Shown: in pieces, positions 29,261-38,024 of the stretch
How positions within the stretch are numbered: position 1 is the stretch's first letter
Layout: each line of letters opens with the position of its first letter
NCBI RefSeq assembly: GCF_003515075.1
Contig: NZ_QWLV01000008.1
Span: 6,367-70,366, forward strand
Reading direction: 5' to 3'
DNA: 64,000 nucleotides
DNA from: Sphingomonas gilva
GTDB lineage: Bacteria > Pseudomonadota > Alphaproteobacteria > Sphingomonadales > Sphingomonadaceae
Notes under the pieces: model-generated
The model's input: only the letters and a program-made list of their open reading frames with translations
Database searches by the model: none
Told to the model about the DNA's origin: nothing
Made by a program: the position numbers and the translations under genes

Positions 29261-29352
29261 CGTCATGCCGGACTTGTTCCGGCATCCATCTCTCCACCGG
29301 CGCGGATCAGGTTTGTGGCACGATGCACCCCGGAACAAGTCCGGGGTGACGG
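29261..29352. repeat. Family D inverted repeat, second copy
   Basis: Left arm CGTCATGCCGGACTTGTTCC and right arm GGAACAAGTCCGGGGTGACG are inverted copies with a few mismatches, about 50 bp apart. Same design as 4829-4926. It sits between the convergent orphan gene and grpE. Confidence 0.75.
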
Positions 29353-29368
29353 CGGGATTGGGCCCGAA

Positions 29369-29917
29369 CTACCCCGCCTTCGCCACGCCCACCAGCGCCG
29401 GGCGCAGCAGGCGGTCCTTGATCATGTACCCCGCCTGGATTTCCTGCACGACCGTGCCGGGCGCGGCGTCGGCGCTCGGCACCTCCATCATCGCCTGGTG
29501 CTTGTGCGGGTCGAGCGTCTGGCCGATCGCCTCGATCCGGCTGATGCCGTTGCGGCCGAACACCGCGTCGAGCTCGCGCGCGGTCGCCTCCAGCCCGGCG
29601 ACCAGCCCCTTGAAGCGTTCGTCGACGCGCAGATCATCGGGGATCGCCGCCAGCGCGCGCGAGACATTGTCGGCCACCGACAGCACGTCGCGGGCGAACC
29701 CGGTCGCCGCGTAATCGCGCGCGTTCCTGGCCTCCTGCTCGGCCCGCCTGCGGACATTCTGCGTCTCCGCCTGGGCGTAGAGGATCTGCTGCTTCGCATC
29801 GGCCAGCTGCTCTTCCAGCTCGGCCAGCCGGTCATGCTCCTGAAGCTCGGGCGCGCCTGCCGCGGTTTCTTCGCGCAGGTCGGCTTCCGGGGCCTCGGGG
29901 GTCTCGTTCTCGGTCAT
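29369..29917 (-). CDS. grpE: GrpE nucleotide exchange factor
   Basis: 182 residues. Exchange factor for DnaK: acidic N-terminus, long coiled-coil helix (about 30-75, LAELEEQLADAKQQILYAQAE), then the beta domain with DPHKHQAMMEVP and the GYMIKDRLLRPA end that identifies GrpE. The ATG at 29917 (MTENETP) is chosen since AGGA is 6 bases before it; the ATG at 29932 overlaps the hrcA stop. Cotranscribed with hrcA. Confidence 0.95.
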   Translation of the reverse strand: MTENETPEAPEADLREETAAGAPELQEHDRLAELEEQLADAKQQILYAQAETQNVRRRAEQEARNARDYAATGFARDVLSVADNVSRALAAIPDDLRVDERFKGLVAGLEATARELDAVFGRNGISRIEAIGQTLDPHKHQAMMEVPSADAAPGTVVQEIQAGYMIKDRLLRPALVGVAKAG

Positions 29918-29928
29918 AAAATCCTGTC

Positions 29929-30969
29929 TCATGTCATGAGCCGCGCAAGCGCCTGCGCGGTGAAGTCAACCATGGGCACGACGCGGGCATAGTTCAACCG
30001 GGTCGGGCCGATCACCCCCACCACGCCGACGACGCGACCGTCAAGCCCGCGCATCGGCGCCGCGATCACCGACGATCCCGAAAGCGCGAACAGCTTGTTC
30101 TCGGAACCGATGAACACCCGTGTCGAGGCGCCCTCGCGCGCCGAATCGAGCAGGCGCGCGATCTCCTCCTTGCCCTCCAGCTCGTCGAGCAGCTGGCGCA
30201 CGCGGTCGAGATCGGCCATCGCCCCGTCGATCAGATTGGCCTGGCCGCGCACGATCAGCACCGGCCGCGCGCGCGAATCTTCCGACCATACCGCCAGGCC
30301 GTGCTCGATCAGCCCGCGCGCCGCCGCGTCGATCGCCGCGCGCCCCGCCGCCATGTCGCGGTCGATCCGCGCCTGCGCCTCGGCGAGCGTCAGGCCGGAC
30401 AGCGTCGCGGTCATGTAATTGGCCGCCTCGCCCAGCGCCCCGGCGCTCACGCCCGGCGGCAGGTCGATCACGCGGTTCTCGACTGATCCGTCCATGCCGA
30501 CCAGCACGGCGAGCGCCTGAGCGGAGGACAGCGGCACGAAGCTGAACTGGCGCAGCACCAGCTCGCGCCGCGGCACCATCACGAGGCCCGCACAGGCGGA
30601 CAGGCCGGAAAGCGCGGCGGTGGTCGCCGCCAGCGCATCCTCGATCGGTCCGCCCTCGGCGGCACGGCGCTCGATCTCGGCGCGTTCCGCGATGCTGGGT
30701 TCCGCCGCCTGCATCATCCCGTCCACGAACAACCGCAGCCCGCTGTCGGTCGGCATCCGCCCGGCGGAAGTATGCGGCGCGGCCAGCAGCCCGAGTTCCT
30801 CCAGATCCTGCATCACGCCCCGGATCGATGCGGGCGACAGATTCAGCGCGGAGAATTTGGAGATGGTGCGCGATCCGACCGGCGCGCCGGTTTCCAGATA
30901 GCCCTCCACCACCATCCGGAAAACGTCGCGCGCCCGCGATGTCAGTTCGCCAATGGGGGGAGTCGTCAT
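29929..30969 (-). CDS. hrcA: Heat-inducible transcription repressor HrcA
   Basis: 346 residues. N-terminal winged helix (ELTSRARDVFRMVVEGYLETGAPVGSRTISK), GAF-like middle and C-terminal domain with IGPTRLNYARVVPMVDF, the HrcA signature. It represses class I heat-shock genes at CIRCE elements, usually groESL in alphaproteobacteria; no CIRCE was seen in this window. ATG at 30969. The usual promoter space upstream is largely occupied by a 273-bp MITE-like element that begins 41 bp away. Confidence 0.94.
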   Translation of the reverse strand: MTTPPIGELTSRARDVFRMVVEGYLETGAPVGSRTISKFSALNLSPASIRGVMQDLEELGLLAAPHTSAGRMPTDSGLRLFVDGMMQAAEPSIAERAEIERRAAEGGPIEDALAATTAALSGLSACAGLVMVPRRELVLRQFSFVPLSSAQALAVLVGMDGSVENRVIDLPPGVSAGALGEAANYMTATLSGLTLAEAQARIDRDMAAGRAAIDAAARGLIEHGLAVWSEDSRARPVLIVRGQANLIDGAMADLDRVRQLLDELEGKEEIARLLDSAREGASTRVFIGSENKLFALSGSSVIAAPMRGLDGRVVGVVGVIGPTRLNYARVVPMVDFTAQALARLMT

Positions 30970-31009
30970 GCGGGTGATGTAGGCGGCTGGCGTGCGGCAC
31001 TCAATGGAA
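30970..31009 (-). promoter_or_regulatory. Possible hrcA promoter between start codon and MITE
   Basis: On the minus strand TTGAGT, 17 bases, TACATC precede the ATG by 6 bases, so a transcript from it would be leaderless or nearly so. Matches to the housekeeping consensus are moderate (about 4/6 and 3/6). It also resembles a heat-shock promoter (ATTG-N18-CCTACATC). Weak evidence, listed because the MITE leaves only 40 bp of native upstream DNA. Confidence 0.25.
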
Positions 31010-31282
31010 CTAGGGTGTGTACTCATGCCCTGCAATGGTCGTGATCGCCCGGAGAGGCCCGCTGGCAAGGAGCGCGGCGCAGACGCGTAGCTGGTGCTAC
31101 GCGCAAGCAAGCGACGCGGCCAGCGGGCCTCTCCGGGCGACCGCTTCGCGGCGGGCGGCTTTTGGCGCACAGCGGCGTCGCGCGTCGGTCACGATGCTTC
31201 AGCATCGCTCCCTCCTTGCTCCTAGCCATGCGCCAAAATCCGCTCCGTCACGACCGTTGCAGGGCATGAGTACACACCCTAG
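31010..31282. mobile_element. MITE-like element with 26-bp perfect terminal inverted repeats
   Basis: 273 bp flanked by CTAGGGTGTGTACTCATGCC... at the left and its exact inverse ...GGCATGAGTACACACCCTAG at the right (26 bp perfect). It has no gene; an inner hairpin GCGTAGC-TGGT-GCTACGC lies at 31085-31102. The ends sit on CTAG, which could be a target duplication of the IS5-superfamily type. It occupies most of the space between divergent hrcA and rph. The parent transposase is not in the window. Confidence 0.8.
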
Positions 31283-31312
31283 AGCAGCGGCAAACCAAAC
31301 CCAGGAGTCCCC

Positions 31313-32017
31313 ATGCGCCCCAGCGGCCGTGCGCCCGATCAGATGCGCGCCATCACCATCGAACCGCGCTACACCCGCCACGCCGAAGGATCGTGCCTGA
31401 TCGGCTTCGGCGACACCAAGGTGCTCGTCACCGCCTCGGTCGAGGAGCGCGTGCCGCCCTGGCTGCGCGGCAAGGGCCAGGGCTGGGTGACGGCCGAATA
31501 CGGCATGCTCCCCCGCGCCACGCACACGCGCGGCAACCGTGAGGCGGCGAAGGGCAAGCAATCGGGCCGCACCCAGGAAATCCAGCGGCTTATCGGCCGT
31601 TCCTTGCGCGCGGTGACGGATTTGAAGCTGCTCGGGGAACGCCAGATCACGCTCGATTGCGACGTCATCCAGGCCGATGGCGGCACCCGCACCGCCGCGA
31701 TCTCGGGCGCGTGGGTCGCGCTGCGCATGGCGATCGACGGCCTCGCGCTGGAGGCCGATCCGATCGTCCAGCAGGTCGCCGCGGTCTCGTGCGGCATCCA
31801 TCAGGGCACGCCGGTGCTCGACCTCGATTATGAAGAGGATTCGGCTGCCGAGACCGACGCCAATTTCGTCATCCTGGGCGACAACCGCATGGCCGAGGTG
31901 CAGGCGACCGCGGAGGGCGCCTGCTTCGAGGAGGAGGAGCTGCTGCGCCTGCTCCGCCTCGCGCGGATCGGCTGCAACGCGATCTTCGCCGAGCAGCTGA
32001 AGGCGGTCGGCCGATGA
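31313..32017 (+). CDS. rph: Ribonuclease PH
   Basis: Phosphorolytic 3'-5' exoribonuclease that trims tRNA 3' ends. 234 residues; PH-family motifs [38 protein letters not shown] and [15 protein letters not shown] (phosphate site). ATG at 31313 with AGGAG 6 bases upstream. It starts 31 bp from the MITE-like element. Overlaps rdgB by ATGA. Confidence 0.97.
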   Translation: MRPSGRAPDQMRAITIEPRYTRHAEGSCLIGFGDTKVLVTASVEERVPPWLRGKGQGWVTAEYGMLPRATHTRGNREAAKGKQSGRTQEIQRLIGRSLRAVTDLKLLGERQITLDCDVIQADGGTRTAAISGAWVALRMAIDGLALEADPIVQQVAAVSCGIHQGTPVLDLDYEEDSAAETDANFVILGDNRMAEVQATAEGACFEEEELLRLLRLARIGCNAIFAEQLKAVGR

Positions 32018-32643
32018 GCGGGGAAGGCCCCGAGCCGCAGGCGATCCGCAAGCTCGCCCCCGGCAGGCTGGTCATCGCCAGCCACAACCCCGGCAAGGTT
32101 CGCGAGATCCGCGATCTGCTCGGCCCCTACGGCATCGACCCCGTCTCGGCCGCCGATCTCGATCTGCCCGAGCCCGAGGAGACCGGCACGACCTTCGTCG
32201 CCAATGCCGAGTTGAAGGCGCGCGCCGCCGCAGACCTGTCCGGCCTCCCCGCACTCGCCGACGACAGCGGCTTGTGCGTCGAGGCGCTGGGCGGCGAGCC
32301 CGGCATCTTCTCCGCGCGCTGGGCGGGCGAAGCGAAGGATTTCGGCCTCGCCATGCGGCTGGTCCACGAACATCTCGCCGCCAGGGGGCCGGAAACGCCG
32401 CGCGACGCGCATTTCGTCTGCGCATTGGCGCTCGCCTGGCCCGACGGGCATGTCGAATGGTTCGAGGGCCGCGTCGACGGCACGCTGGTCTGGCCGCCGC
32501 GCGGCGAGAACGGCTTCGGCTACGACGCGATGTTCATGGGCGTCGGCATGGACCAGACCTTCGGCGAGATCGCGCCCGAGGTCAAGCACGCCATCAGCCA
32601 TCGCGCGGATGCGTTCCGGCAGCTGGTGGCGGCGGTGTTCTGA
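32014..32643 (+). CDS. rdgB: RdgB/HAM1 family non-canonical purine NTP pyrophosphatase
   Basis: Hydrolyses dITP, ITP and XTP to monophosphates, keeping deaminated purines out of nucleic acids. 209 residues; [16 protein letters not shown] (nucleotide-binding start), [25 protein letters not shown] and [11 protein letters not shown] are the family motifs. ATG 32014 overlaps the rph stop (ATGA), so rph-rdgB are coupled. Confidence 0.96.
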   Translation: MSGEGPEPQAIRKLAPGRLVIASHNPGKVREIRDLLGPYGIDPVSAADLDLPEPEETGTTFVANAELKARAAADLSGLPALADDSGLCVEALGGEPGIFSARWAGEAKDFGLAMRLVHEHLAARGPETPRDAHFVCALALAWPDGHVEWFEGRVDGTLVWPPRGENGFGYDAMFMGVGMDQTFGEIAPEVKHAISHRADAFRQLVAAVF

Positions 32644-32648
32644 TGTTC

Positions 32649-32790
32649 CGTCGCCCCTGCGAAGGCAGGGGCCTCAGGCGGCATAGGCGATGTCGGATGT
32701 GCCACAAACCCAGAGGCCCCCGCCTTCAGCCGCAGGCTGAAGTTTATCCTGAGCGCCTGCCTTGCAGCCAGTCGAAGGGCAGGTGCGACG
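32649..32790. repeat. Family B/C composite dispersed repeat, reverse copy
   Basis: 142 bp nearly identical to the reverse complement of 21359-21500, including the inner segment CAGCCGCAGGCTGAAGTTTA. Ends CGTCGCCCCTGC and GCAGGTGCGACG. It separates rdgB from the convergent CAP gene. Confidence 0.85.
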
Positions 32791-32792
32791 GC

Positions 32793-33338
32793 TCAGTTCA
32801 GCGGGTCCTCGCCCTCGACATTCCCGGCGGGATAATAGCGGCAGACCAGGTAATCGTCGGCCGCATCGCTGGCGACGCCGCACCCGACCTCGCGCGTGTC
32901 CTTCCACACGATCTGGGTGTAGTGGCCGACGTCGGAGAGATCGCCGGTCGCGCTCATATTGGGCGCGTCGCGGCGGAAATTGGCCTTCTCGCTCACCCAG
33001 TGCGCGACCATCTCGTCGAAACCGTACGCCTCGCGCGTGCCCATCCACAGATTCTCGCCCTGCGGATCGTCGCCGTCGTCCTCGCTATGCTCGAACGCGC
33101 CCGCGGCGGCGAGCTCGGCGGCATAGGCGCGCGCGGCCTCGGCCAGCGCGGGGTTCCAGCGCAGCGGCGGCAGGCCGTGTTCGGCGCGCGCGCGGTTGTG
33201 CTGGTCGAGCATCGCCCGGGTGAATATGTGCGACCCGCGGGCTGCGGTGCGGGTGTAGCTTTCCTCGGCGAAGACGACCGGCCGCGATTCGGCCTCCGCC
33301 GCCAGCGCCGTCATCATCAGGATCGCCGCACCCAACAT
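32793..33338 (-). CDS. CAP-domain (SCP-like) secreted protein
   Basis: 181 residues: short signal peptide (MLGAAILMMTALAAEAES), then a CAP domain: MLDQHNRARAEHGLPPLRWNP, GHYTQIVWKDTREVGCGVA and CRYYPAGNVEGEDP. The conserved His/Glu cavity residues are visible. Bacterial CAP proteins may bind lipids or act on the wall; the role is unknown. ATG 33338; the start is only 20 bp from the divergent hemW start, so the promoters must overlap or lie in each other's coding DNA. Confidence 0.88.
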   Translation of the reverse strand: MLGAAILMMTALAAEAESRPVVFAEESYTRTAARGSHIFTRAMLDQHNRARAEHGLPPLRWNPALAEAARAYAAELAAAGAFEHSEDDGDDPQGENLWMGTREAYGFDEMVAHWVSEKANFRRDAPNMSATGDLSDVGHYTQIVWKDTREVGCGVASDAADDYLVCRYYPAGNVEGEDPLN

Positions 33339-33358
33339 TGCGCTAGGATGCGGCGGGC

Positions 33359-34519
33359 ATGTTGACGAAGCCTTCGCCGACACCGCTAACGGCGGATTCA
33401 CCAGATGATGCGCTGGCGCTCTATATCCACTGGCCCTTCTGCGTCTCCAAATGCCCCTATTGCGACTTCAACAGCCATGTCCGCGAGGGCGTGGATCAGG
33501 ATCGCTGGCGCGCCGGGTTGCTGGCCGACATGGCGCACGAGGCGGGGATGCTGCCGGGGCGCAGGCTGACGTCGATCTTCTTCGGCGGCGGCACGCCTTC
33601 GCTGATGCCGCCGGAAACCGTCGCCGCGCTGATCGAGGCGGCCGGGCGGCACTGGCGCATGGCCGACGATGTCGAAATCACGCTGGAGGCGAACCCCTCC
33701 TCGGTCGAGGCTGCGCGCTTCGCCGGTCTCGCCGCCGCCGGCGTCAATCGCATATCGCTCGGCCTGCAGGCGCTCGATGACGAGACGCTGCGCTTCCTGG
33801 GCCGCGCGCATGACGTGGACGAGGGCCTGTCCGCCCTCGACACCGCGCAGGCGAGCTTCGCCCGCGTCAGCTTCGACCTGATCTACGCGCGCCCCGGCCA
33901 GTCCGAAGCCGATTGGGACGCGGAGCTCGCCCGCGCCTTGTCCTTCGGCACCGAACATCTCTCGCTCTACCAGCTGACCATCGAACCGGGCACGCGCTTC
34001 GAGACCCTGGTGCGCACCGGCGCGCTCGTCCCGGCCGACCCGGACCATGCCGCGACGCTCTATGAGATCACCCGCGACCGCACCCGGGCGGCGGGCGTTC
34101 CGGCCTATGAGATATCCAACCATGCCCGCCCCGGTGCGGAAAGCCGCCACAACCTGACCTACTGGCGCTATGGCGCCTATGCCGGGATCGGCCCCGGCGC
34201 GCACGGACGGCGCGGCGGCATGGCGACCCAGCGCCACCGCAAGCCGGAAAATTGGCTGTCGGCCATCGACCGCAACCGCCACGGCATGGTCGAGGAGCTG
34301 GCGCTGACCGACGCCGAACGCGCGCGCGAGGCGATATTGATGGGCCTGCGCCTCGCCGAAGGCTTGCGACTGACGCCCCCATTGGAGGCTCATCTCGACC
34401 GGCGCGCGATCGCAAAGCTGGCCGATCAGGGGCTGATCGCAACCATGCCCGGCCGCCTGACCGTCACGCCCGCGGGAATGCTCCTGCTCGACGCGATTCT
34501 GGCGGAGATCGTCCAATGA
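33359..34519 (+). CDS. hemW: Radical SAM family heme chaperone HemW
   Basis: 386 residues. The 4Fe-4S motif CVSKCPYC has C28, C32 and C35 (CxxxCxxC), then the SAM-binding FFGGGTPSLMPP and the HemW domain near the C-terminus (residues about 310-370). HemW inserts heme into respiratory proteins; it was formerly taken for oxygen-independent coproporphyrinogen III oxidase, from which HemW differs in lacking the extra CxxC cysteine. ATG 33359. It usually follows rdgB; here the CAP gene and a repeat lie between. Confidence 0.93.
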   Translation: MLTKPSPTPLTADSPDDALALYIHWPFCVSKCPYCDFNSHVREGVDQDRWRAGLLADMAHEAGMLPGRRLTSIFFGGGTPSLMPPETVAALIEAAGRHWRMADDVEITLEANPSSVEAARFAGLAAAGVNRISLGLQALDDETLRFLGRAHDVDEGLSALDTAQASFARVSFDLIYARPGQSEADWDAELARALSFGTEHLSLYQLTIEPGTRFETLVRTGALVPADPDHAATLYEITRDRTRAAGVPAYEISNHARPGAESRHNLTYWRYGAYAGIGPGAHGRRGGMATQRHRKPENWLSAIDRNRHGMVEELALTDAERAREAILMGLRLAEGLRLTPPLEAHLDRRAIAKLADQGLIATMPGRLTVTPAGMLLLDAILAEIVQ

Positions 34520-34521
34520 CC

Positions 34522-34609
34522 TCGCCCCTGCGAAGGCAGGGGCCGCTGGGTTTGTGGCACATCCGGCGTCGTGCTTGCCGACTGCGGCCCCTGCCTGCGC
34601 AGGGGCGAC
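34522..34609. repeat. Family B inverted repeat
   Basis: Arms TCGCCCCTGCGAAGGCAGG and its inverse CCTGCCTGCGCAGGGGCGA, about 50 bp apart, between convergent hemW and the LpoA-like gene. The loop shares GCTGGGTTTGTGGCAC with the copy at 57933-58022. Confidence 0.8.
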
Positions 34610-34617
34610 GCAGATGG

Positions 34618-35811
34618 CTAGTTCCCGAAGCTCCTCGGCGCGGGCGAGACGGTCACGATGCTGCCGCCGCGGACCTCCTGCACCTCCAGCGCGCGTTCGG
34701 CCACGCCGTCGCGGCCGAAGCGGAACGGGCCGTCGATTCCCGAAAACCCGTCCTGCCCCGTCAGCCGGCCGGCCGGGAAGTTCGATCCCACCCGCCAATC
34801 GCGCGCGATGCGGACCGTCAGCAGCACCGAATCATAGCCCAGGCTCGACAGCCGATAGGGCGCGCTGCCGAAGCGGGCGCGATATTTGCTGGCATATTGC
34901 CGGTACAAATTGTTGGGAACGCTGGCGAACCACGCGCCGTTCAGCGCGGCGTTGCCGGCCAGGCCGGTATCGGTGTTCCAGAGTTCGGTCCCCAGGATGC
35001 GCGCGGTGCGGCTTTGGCCCTTGCGCAGCATCGGCGCGGCGCGTGCGGCGGTCGAGCTCGCATCGGCGATCAGCACCGCCTGATAGGGCGAGCCCGCCGC
35101 CAGCCGCGTGATCGCGCCCGACAGCGATGCGGCGCGCGCGTCGTAGCTCTGCAGCGACACCACCTGCCCGCCCTGGTCCTCGACCGCGCGCAGGAAGGAG
35201 GTCGAGGCGCGCTGACCGTAAAGGCCGCCCGGCATCAGCCCGGCGAAATCGCTCACCCCCTGGCTGCGCGCATAGGCGACCACCCGCTCGATCGACTCGG
35301 CCGGGGTGTAGCCCATCACGAACACGCCTTCGCCGGCGACCGACACGTCGTTGGAAAAGGATATGACCGGCACGTCCGCGCGCCGGGCGATCGGCGCGGC
35401 GGCGCGGACGTCCTCGGCGAGCAGCGGCCCCAGGATCAGGCGGTTGCCGTCGGCGATGGCGCGCTGCGCGGCGGCCGCCGCTCCGGTCGCGGTGTCGTAG
35501 GTGGTGATGCGCACCCGCTCGCTCTTGGTGTCGAGCAGCGCGAGCGTCGTCGCATTGGCCAGGCTCTGGCCGACGCGGGCGTTGGCGCCGGTCATCGGCA
35601 CCAGCAGCGCGACGCGGTGGCGCTCGTCGTCCTGCGGCAATGCCGGGATCGGCGCTGGCGTGGTGGTCGGCGGCGGGGTGACCGGCCGATCGACGGGAGC
35701 GCGCCCGCGCGGCACCACCGTCTCGCAGGCGGCGAGCAGCAGCGCCCCCGCGATTCCCGCAAGCCGCTTCCAACCGCCGCCCGATTGCCGGACCTGTACC
35801 GCCTCTGCCAT
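34618..35811 (-). CDS. Penicillin-binding protein activator (LpoA-like) lipoprotein
   Basis: 397 residues. Lipobox LLAAC gives Cys29; a Pro/Thr-rich linker (about 40-60) leads to a periplasmic-binding-protein fold (VALLVPMTGANARVGQSLANATTLAL..., ILGPLLAEDVRAAAPIA). The family corresponds to the C-terminal domain of E. coli LpoA, which activates PBP1A from the outer membrane. The gene is back-to-back with rsmI and near yraN, the order seen in enterobacteria (yraL / lpoA / yraN). ATG at 35811, overlapping a possible rsmI ATG on the other strand. Confidence 0.85.
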   Translation of the reverse strand: MAEAVQVRQSGGGWKRLAGIAGALLLAACETVVPRGRAPVDRPVTPPPTTTPAPIPALPQDDERHRVALLVPMTGANARVGQSLANATTLALLDTKSERVRITTYDTATGAAAAAQRAIADGNRLILGPLLAEDVRAAAPIARRADVPVISFSNDVSVAGEGVFVMGYTPAESIERVVAYARSQGVSDFAGLMPGGLYGQRASTSFLRAVEDQGGQVVSLQSYDARAASLSGAITRLAAGSPYQAVLIADASSTAARAAPMLRKGQSRTARILGTELWNTDTGLAGNAALNGAWFASVPNNLYRQYASKYRARFGSAPYRLSSLGYDSVLLTVRIARDWRVGSNFPAGRLTGQDGFSGIDGPFRFGRDGVAERALEVQEVRGGSIVTVSPAPRSFGN

Positions 35812-35824
35812 GACACCCCTTGAT

Positions 35825-36661
35825 ATGAACGCTGAACTGGAACCCGGTCTCTATATCGTCGCCACCCCGATCGGCAATCTCGGCGACCTGACGGTGCGTG
35901 CGCGCGACGTGTTGAGCCGCGCCGACGTGATCGCCGTAGAGGACAGCCGCGTCACCGCCAGGCTGCTTCAGCATATCGGCGTCAAGCGCCCGATGACGCC
36001 CTATCACGATCACAATGCGGAGAGCGTCCGCCCCGGCCTCGTCGCAAGGATGGGGGGCGAGGCGGTGGCGCTGGTGTCCGACGCCGGCACGCCGCTGATC
36101 TCCGATCCCGGCTACAAGCTGGTGCGCGACGCGCGCGCCGCCGGGCACGCTGTCGTGACCATCCCCGGCCCCTGCGCGGCGGTCGCGGCGCTGACCCTCG
36201 CCGGGCTGCCGACCGATCGCTTCCTGTTCGTCGGCTTCCTGCCCGCCAAGGCGCAGGCGCGCGCCGCCGCGATCGCCGAGGTGGCGGGCATCCGCGCCAC
36301 GCTGGTGCTCTACGAATCGGGCCCGCGCCTCGCCGCCACCCTCGCCGCGCTGGCCGAGGGCCTGGGCGACCGCGAGGCGGCGGTCGCGCGCGAGATCACC
36401 AAGCGGTTCGAGGAGTGCGTCACCGATCCGCTCTCGATACTCGCCACGCGCTATGCCGACGCCCCGCCCAAGGGAGAGATCGTCATCGTCGTCTCCCCGC
36501 CCGGCGAGCCCGAGGCCGCCAGCGAGGACGCCGCCGACGCCGCGCTCGCCGAGGCGCTCACCCGCCTGCCGCCCGGCCAGGCGGCGAGCGAGGTGGCGAA
36601 GGCGCTCGGCATCGATCGCAAGGCGCTCTACGCCCGCGCGCTGGCGCTGCGCGGCGGATGA
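35825..36661 (+). CDS. rsmI: 16S rRNA 2'-O-ribose C1402 methyltransferase RsmI
   Basis: 278 residues. Tetrapyrrole-methylase fold: YIVATPIGNLGDLTVRA, EDSRVTARLL, LVSDAGTPLISDPGYKLV and TIPGPCA are the RsmI motifs. It methylates the ribose of C1402 in the decoding centre. ATG 35825 (MNAELEP) is preferred; ATG 35810 would overlap the divergent LpoA-like start codon. Its stop overlaps the yraN start (ATGA). Confidence 0.95.
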   Translation: MNAELEPGLYIVATPIGNLGDLTVRARDVLSRADVIAVEDSRVTARLLQHIGVKRPMTPYHDHNAESVRPGLVARMGGEAVALVSDAGTPLISDPGYKLVRDARAAGHAVVTIPGPCAAVAALTLAGLPTDRFLFVGFLPAKAQARAAAIAEVAGIRATLVLYESGPRLAATLAALAEGLGDREAAVAREITKRFEECVTDPLSILATRYADAPPKGEIVIVVSPPGEPEAASEDAADAALAEALTRLPPGQAASEVAKALGIDRKALYARALALRGG

Positions 36662-37011
36662 GGGACCGCGCCCGCGCCGAATCGGCCGGCCGGCGGGCGG
36701 AGACGCTGGCCGCCTGGTGGCTCCGCCTGCGCGGCTGGCGCGTCCTCGCCCGACGCGCGCGGGTGGCCGGCGGCGAGGTCGACCTGGTCGCGCGCCGCGG
36801 CCGCACGCTCGCCTTTGTCGAGGTGAAGGCGCGCGCGACCGCCGGGGAACTCGATTTCGCGATCGACCGCCAGCGCCTCCGCCGCGTCGCCATCGCCGCC
36901 GAACGGCTCGCCCCGCGCTACGCCCGGCCGGACGACGATATCCGCATCGACGTCCTCCTCGTCGCCCCCCTCCGCCTGCCGCGCCATCTGACCAATGTCT
37001 GGCACGGGTGA
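36658..37011 (+). CDS. yraN: YraN family (UPF0102) putative endonuclease-fold protein
   Basis: 117 residues, very Arg-rich. The UPF0102 nuclease-fold motif is present: GGEVDLVARRGRTLAFVEVKAR with the E-D-ExK arrangement of restriction-like nucleases. Cellular role not settled; proposed in DNA or Holliday-junction processing. ATG 36658 overlaps the rsmI stop by four bases. Confidence 0.9.
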   Translation: MRDRARAESAGRRAETLAAWWLRLRGWRVLARRARVAGGEVDLVARRGRTLAFVEVKARATAGELDFAIDRQRLRRVAIAAERLAPRYARPDDDIRIDVLLVAPLRLPRHLTNVWHG

Positions 37012-37064
37012 CATGCCCGCCCCATCTCTTTAGGGACGCCCCCGAACCTTCTCCCGGAGCACGC

Positions 37065-38024
37065 ATGCCCCTCACGGTCGCCGTCCAGATGGACCCGATG
37101 GAATCGATCCGCATCAAGGGCGATTCGACCTTCGCGCTGATGCTCTCCGCCCAGGCGCGCGGCCACCGGCTGTTCCACTACCAGGCCGGGGACCTGAGCT
37201 GGTCGAACGACCGGCTGTGGACGCAGGCGCACCCGGTCACCGTCCAGCGCGTCGAGGGCGATCATTTCCGCTTCGGCGATCCGGTCCGGCTCGATCTCGG
37301 CGAGGAGGCCGATGTCGTGCTGATGCGCCAGGATCCGCCCTTCGACCTCGGCTACATCACCGCCACCCATCTGCTCGAACGGATCGCGGAGCGGACGCTG
37401 GTGGTCAACGATCCCGCATCGGTGCGCAACGCGCCCGAGAAGGTGTGGGTGCTCGATTTCGCGCGCTTCATGCCGCCGACCTTGGTCACCCGCAGCCTCG
37501 CCGACGCGCGCGCCTTCCTGGCCGAGCATGGCGAGATCGTCGTCAAGCCGCTGCACGGCAATGGCGGCAAGGCGATCTTCAAGGTCGGCCGCGACGGCGC
37601 CAACCTCGCCTCGCTGATCGAGGTATTCAACACCGCCTATCGCGAGCCGCACATGGTGCAGGCGTTCCTCCCCACGGTGGCCGAGGGCGACAAGCGCATC
37701 GTGCTGGTCGACGGCGAGATCGCCGGCGCGATCAACCGGATACCGGGCGAAGGCGAGATCCGATCCAACCTTGCCGTGGGCGGCTCGGCCGCCAAGACGG
37801 AGCTGACTCCGCGCGAGCTGGAAATCTGCGCCGCGCTCGCGCCCGAGCTCAAGCGGCGGGGGCTGCTGTTCGTCGGCATCGACGTGATCGGCGGCGAGTG
37901 GCTGACCGAGATCAACGTCACCTCGCCCACCGGCATCGTCGCGATCGACGCCTTCAACGGCACCGACACCGCCGGCATGATCTGGGACGCGATCGAGCGC
38001 AAGCATGAGGGAAGCCGCCGATGA
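37065..38024 (+). CDS. gshB: Glutathione synthetase
   Basis: ATP-dependent ligation of gamma-glutamylcysteine and glycine. 319 residues; N-terminal AVQMDPMESIRIKGDSTFALM, then the ATP-grasp domain with VVKPLHGNGGKAIF, GEIRSNLAVGG and TEINVTSPTGI, all standard for bacterial GshB. ATG 37065 with CGGAG upstream. It overlaps the DedA gene by ATGA; rsmI-yraN-gshB-dedA are probably one transcript. Confidence 0.96.
   Translation: MPLTVAVQMDPMESIRIKGDSTFALMLSAQARGHRLFHYQAGDLSWSNDRLWTQAHPVTVQRVEGDHFRFGDPVRLDLGEEADVVLMRQDPPFDLGYITATHLLERIAERTLVVNDPASVRNAPEKVWVLDFARFMPPTLVTRSLADARAFLAEHGEIVVKPLHGNGGKAIFKVGRDGANLASLIEVFNTAYREPHMVQAFLPTVAEGDKRIVLVDGEIAGAINRIPGEGEIRSNLAVGGSAAKTELTPRELEICAALAPELKRRGLLFVGIDVIGGEWLTEINVTSPTGIVAIDAFNGTDTAGMIWDAIERKHEGSRR

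Noticed and set aside
33338..33401. Longer start for the CAP-domain protein at 33401
   Set aside because: It would run through the hemW start and hide the signal peptide that begins at 33338.
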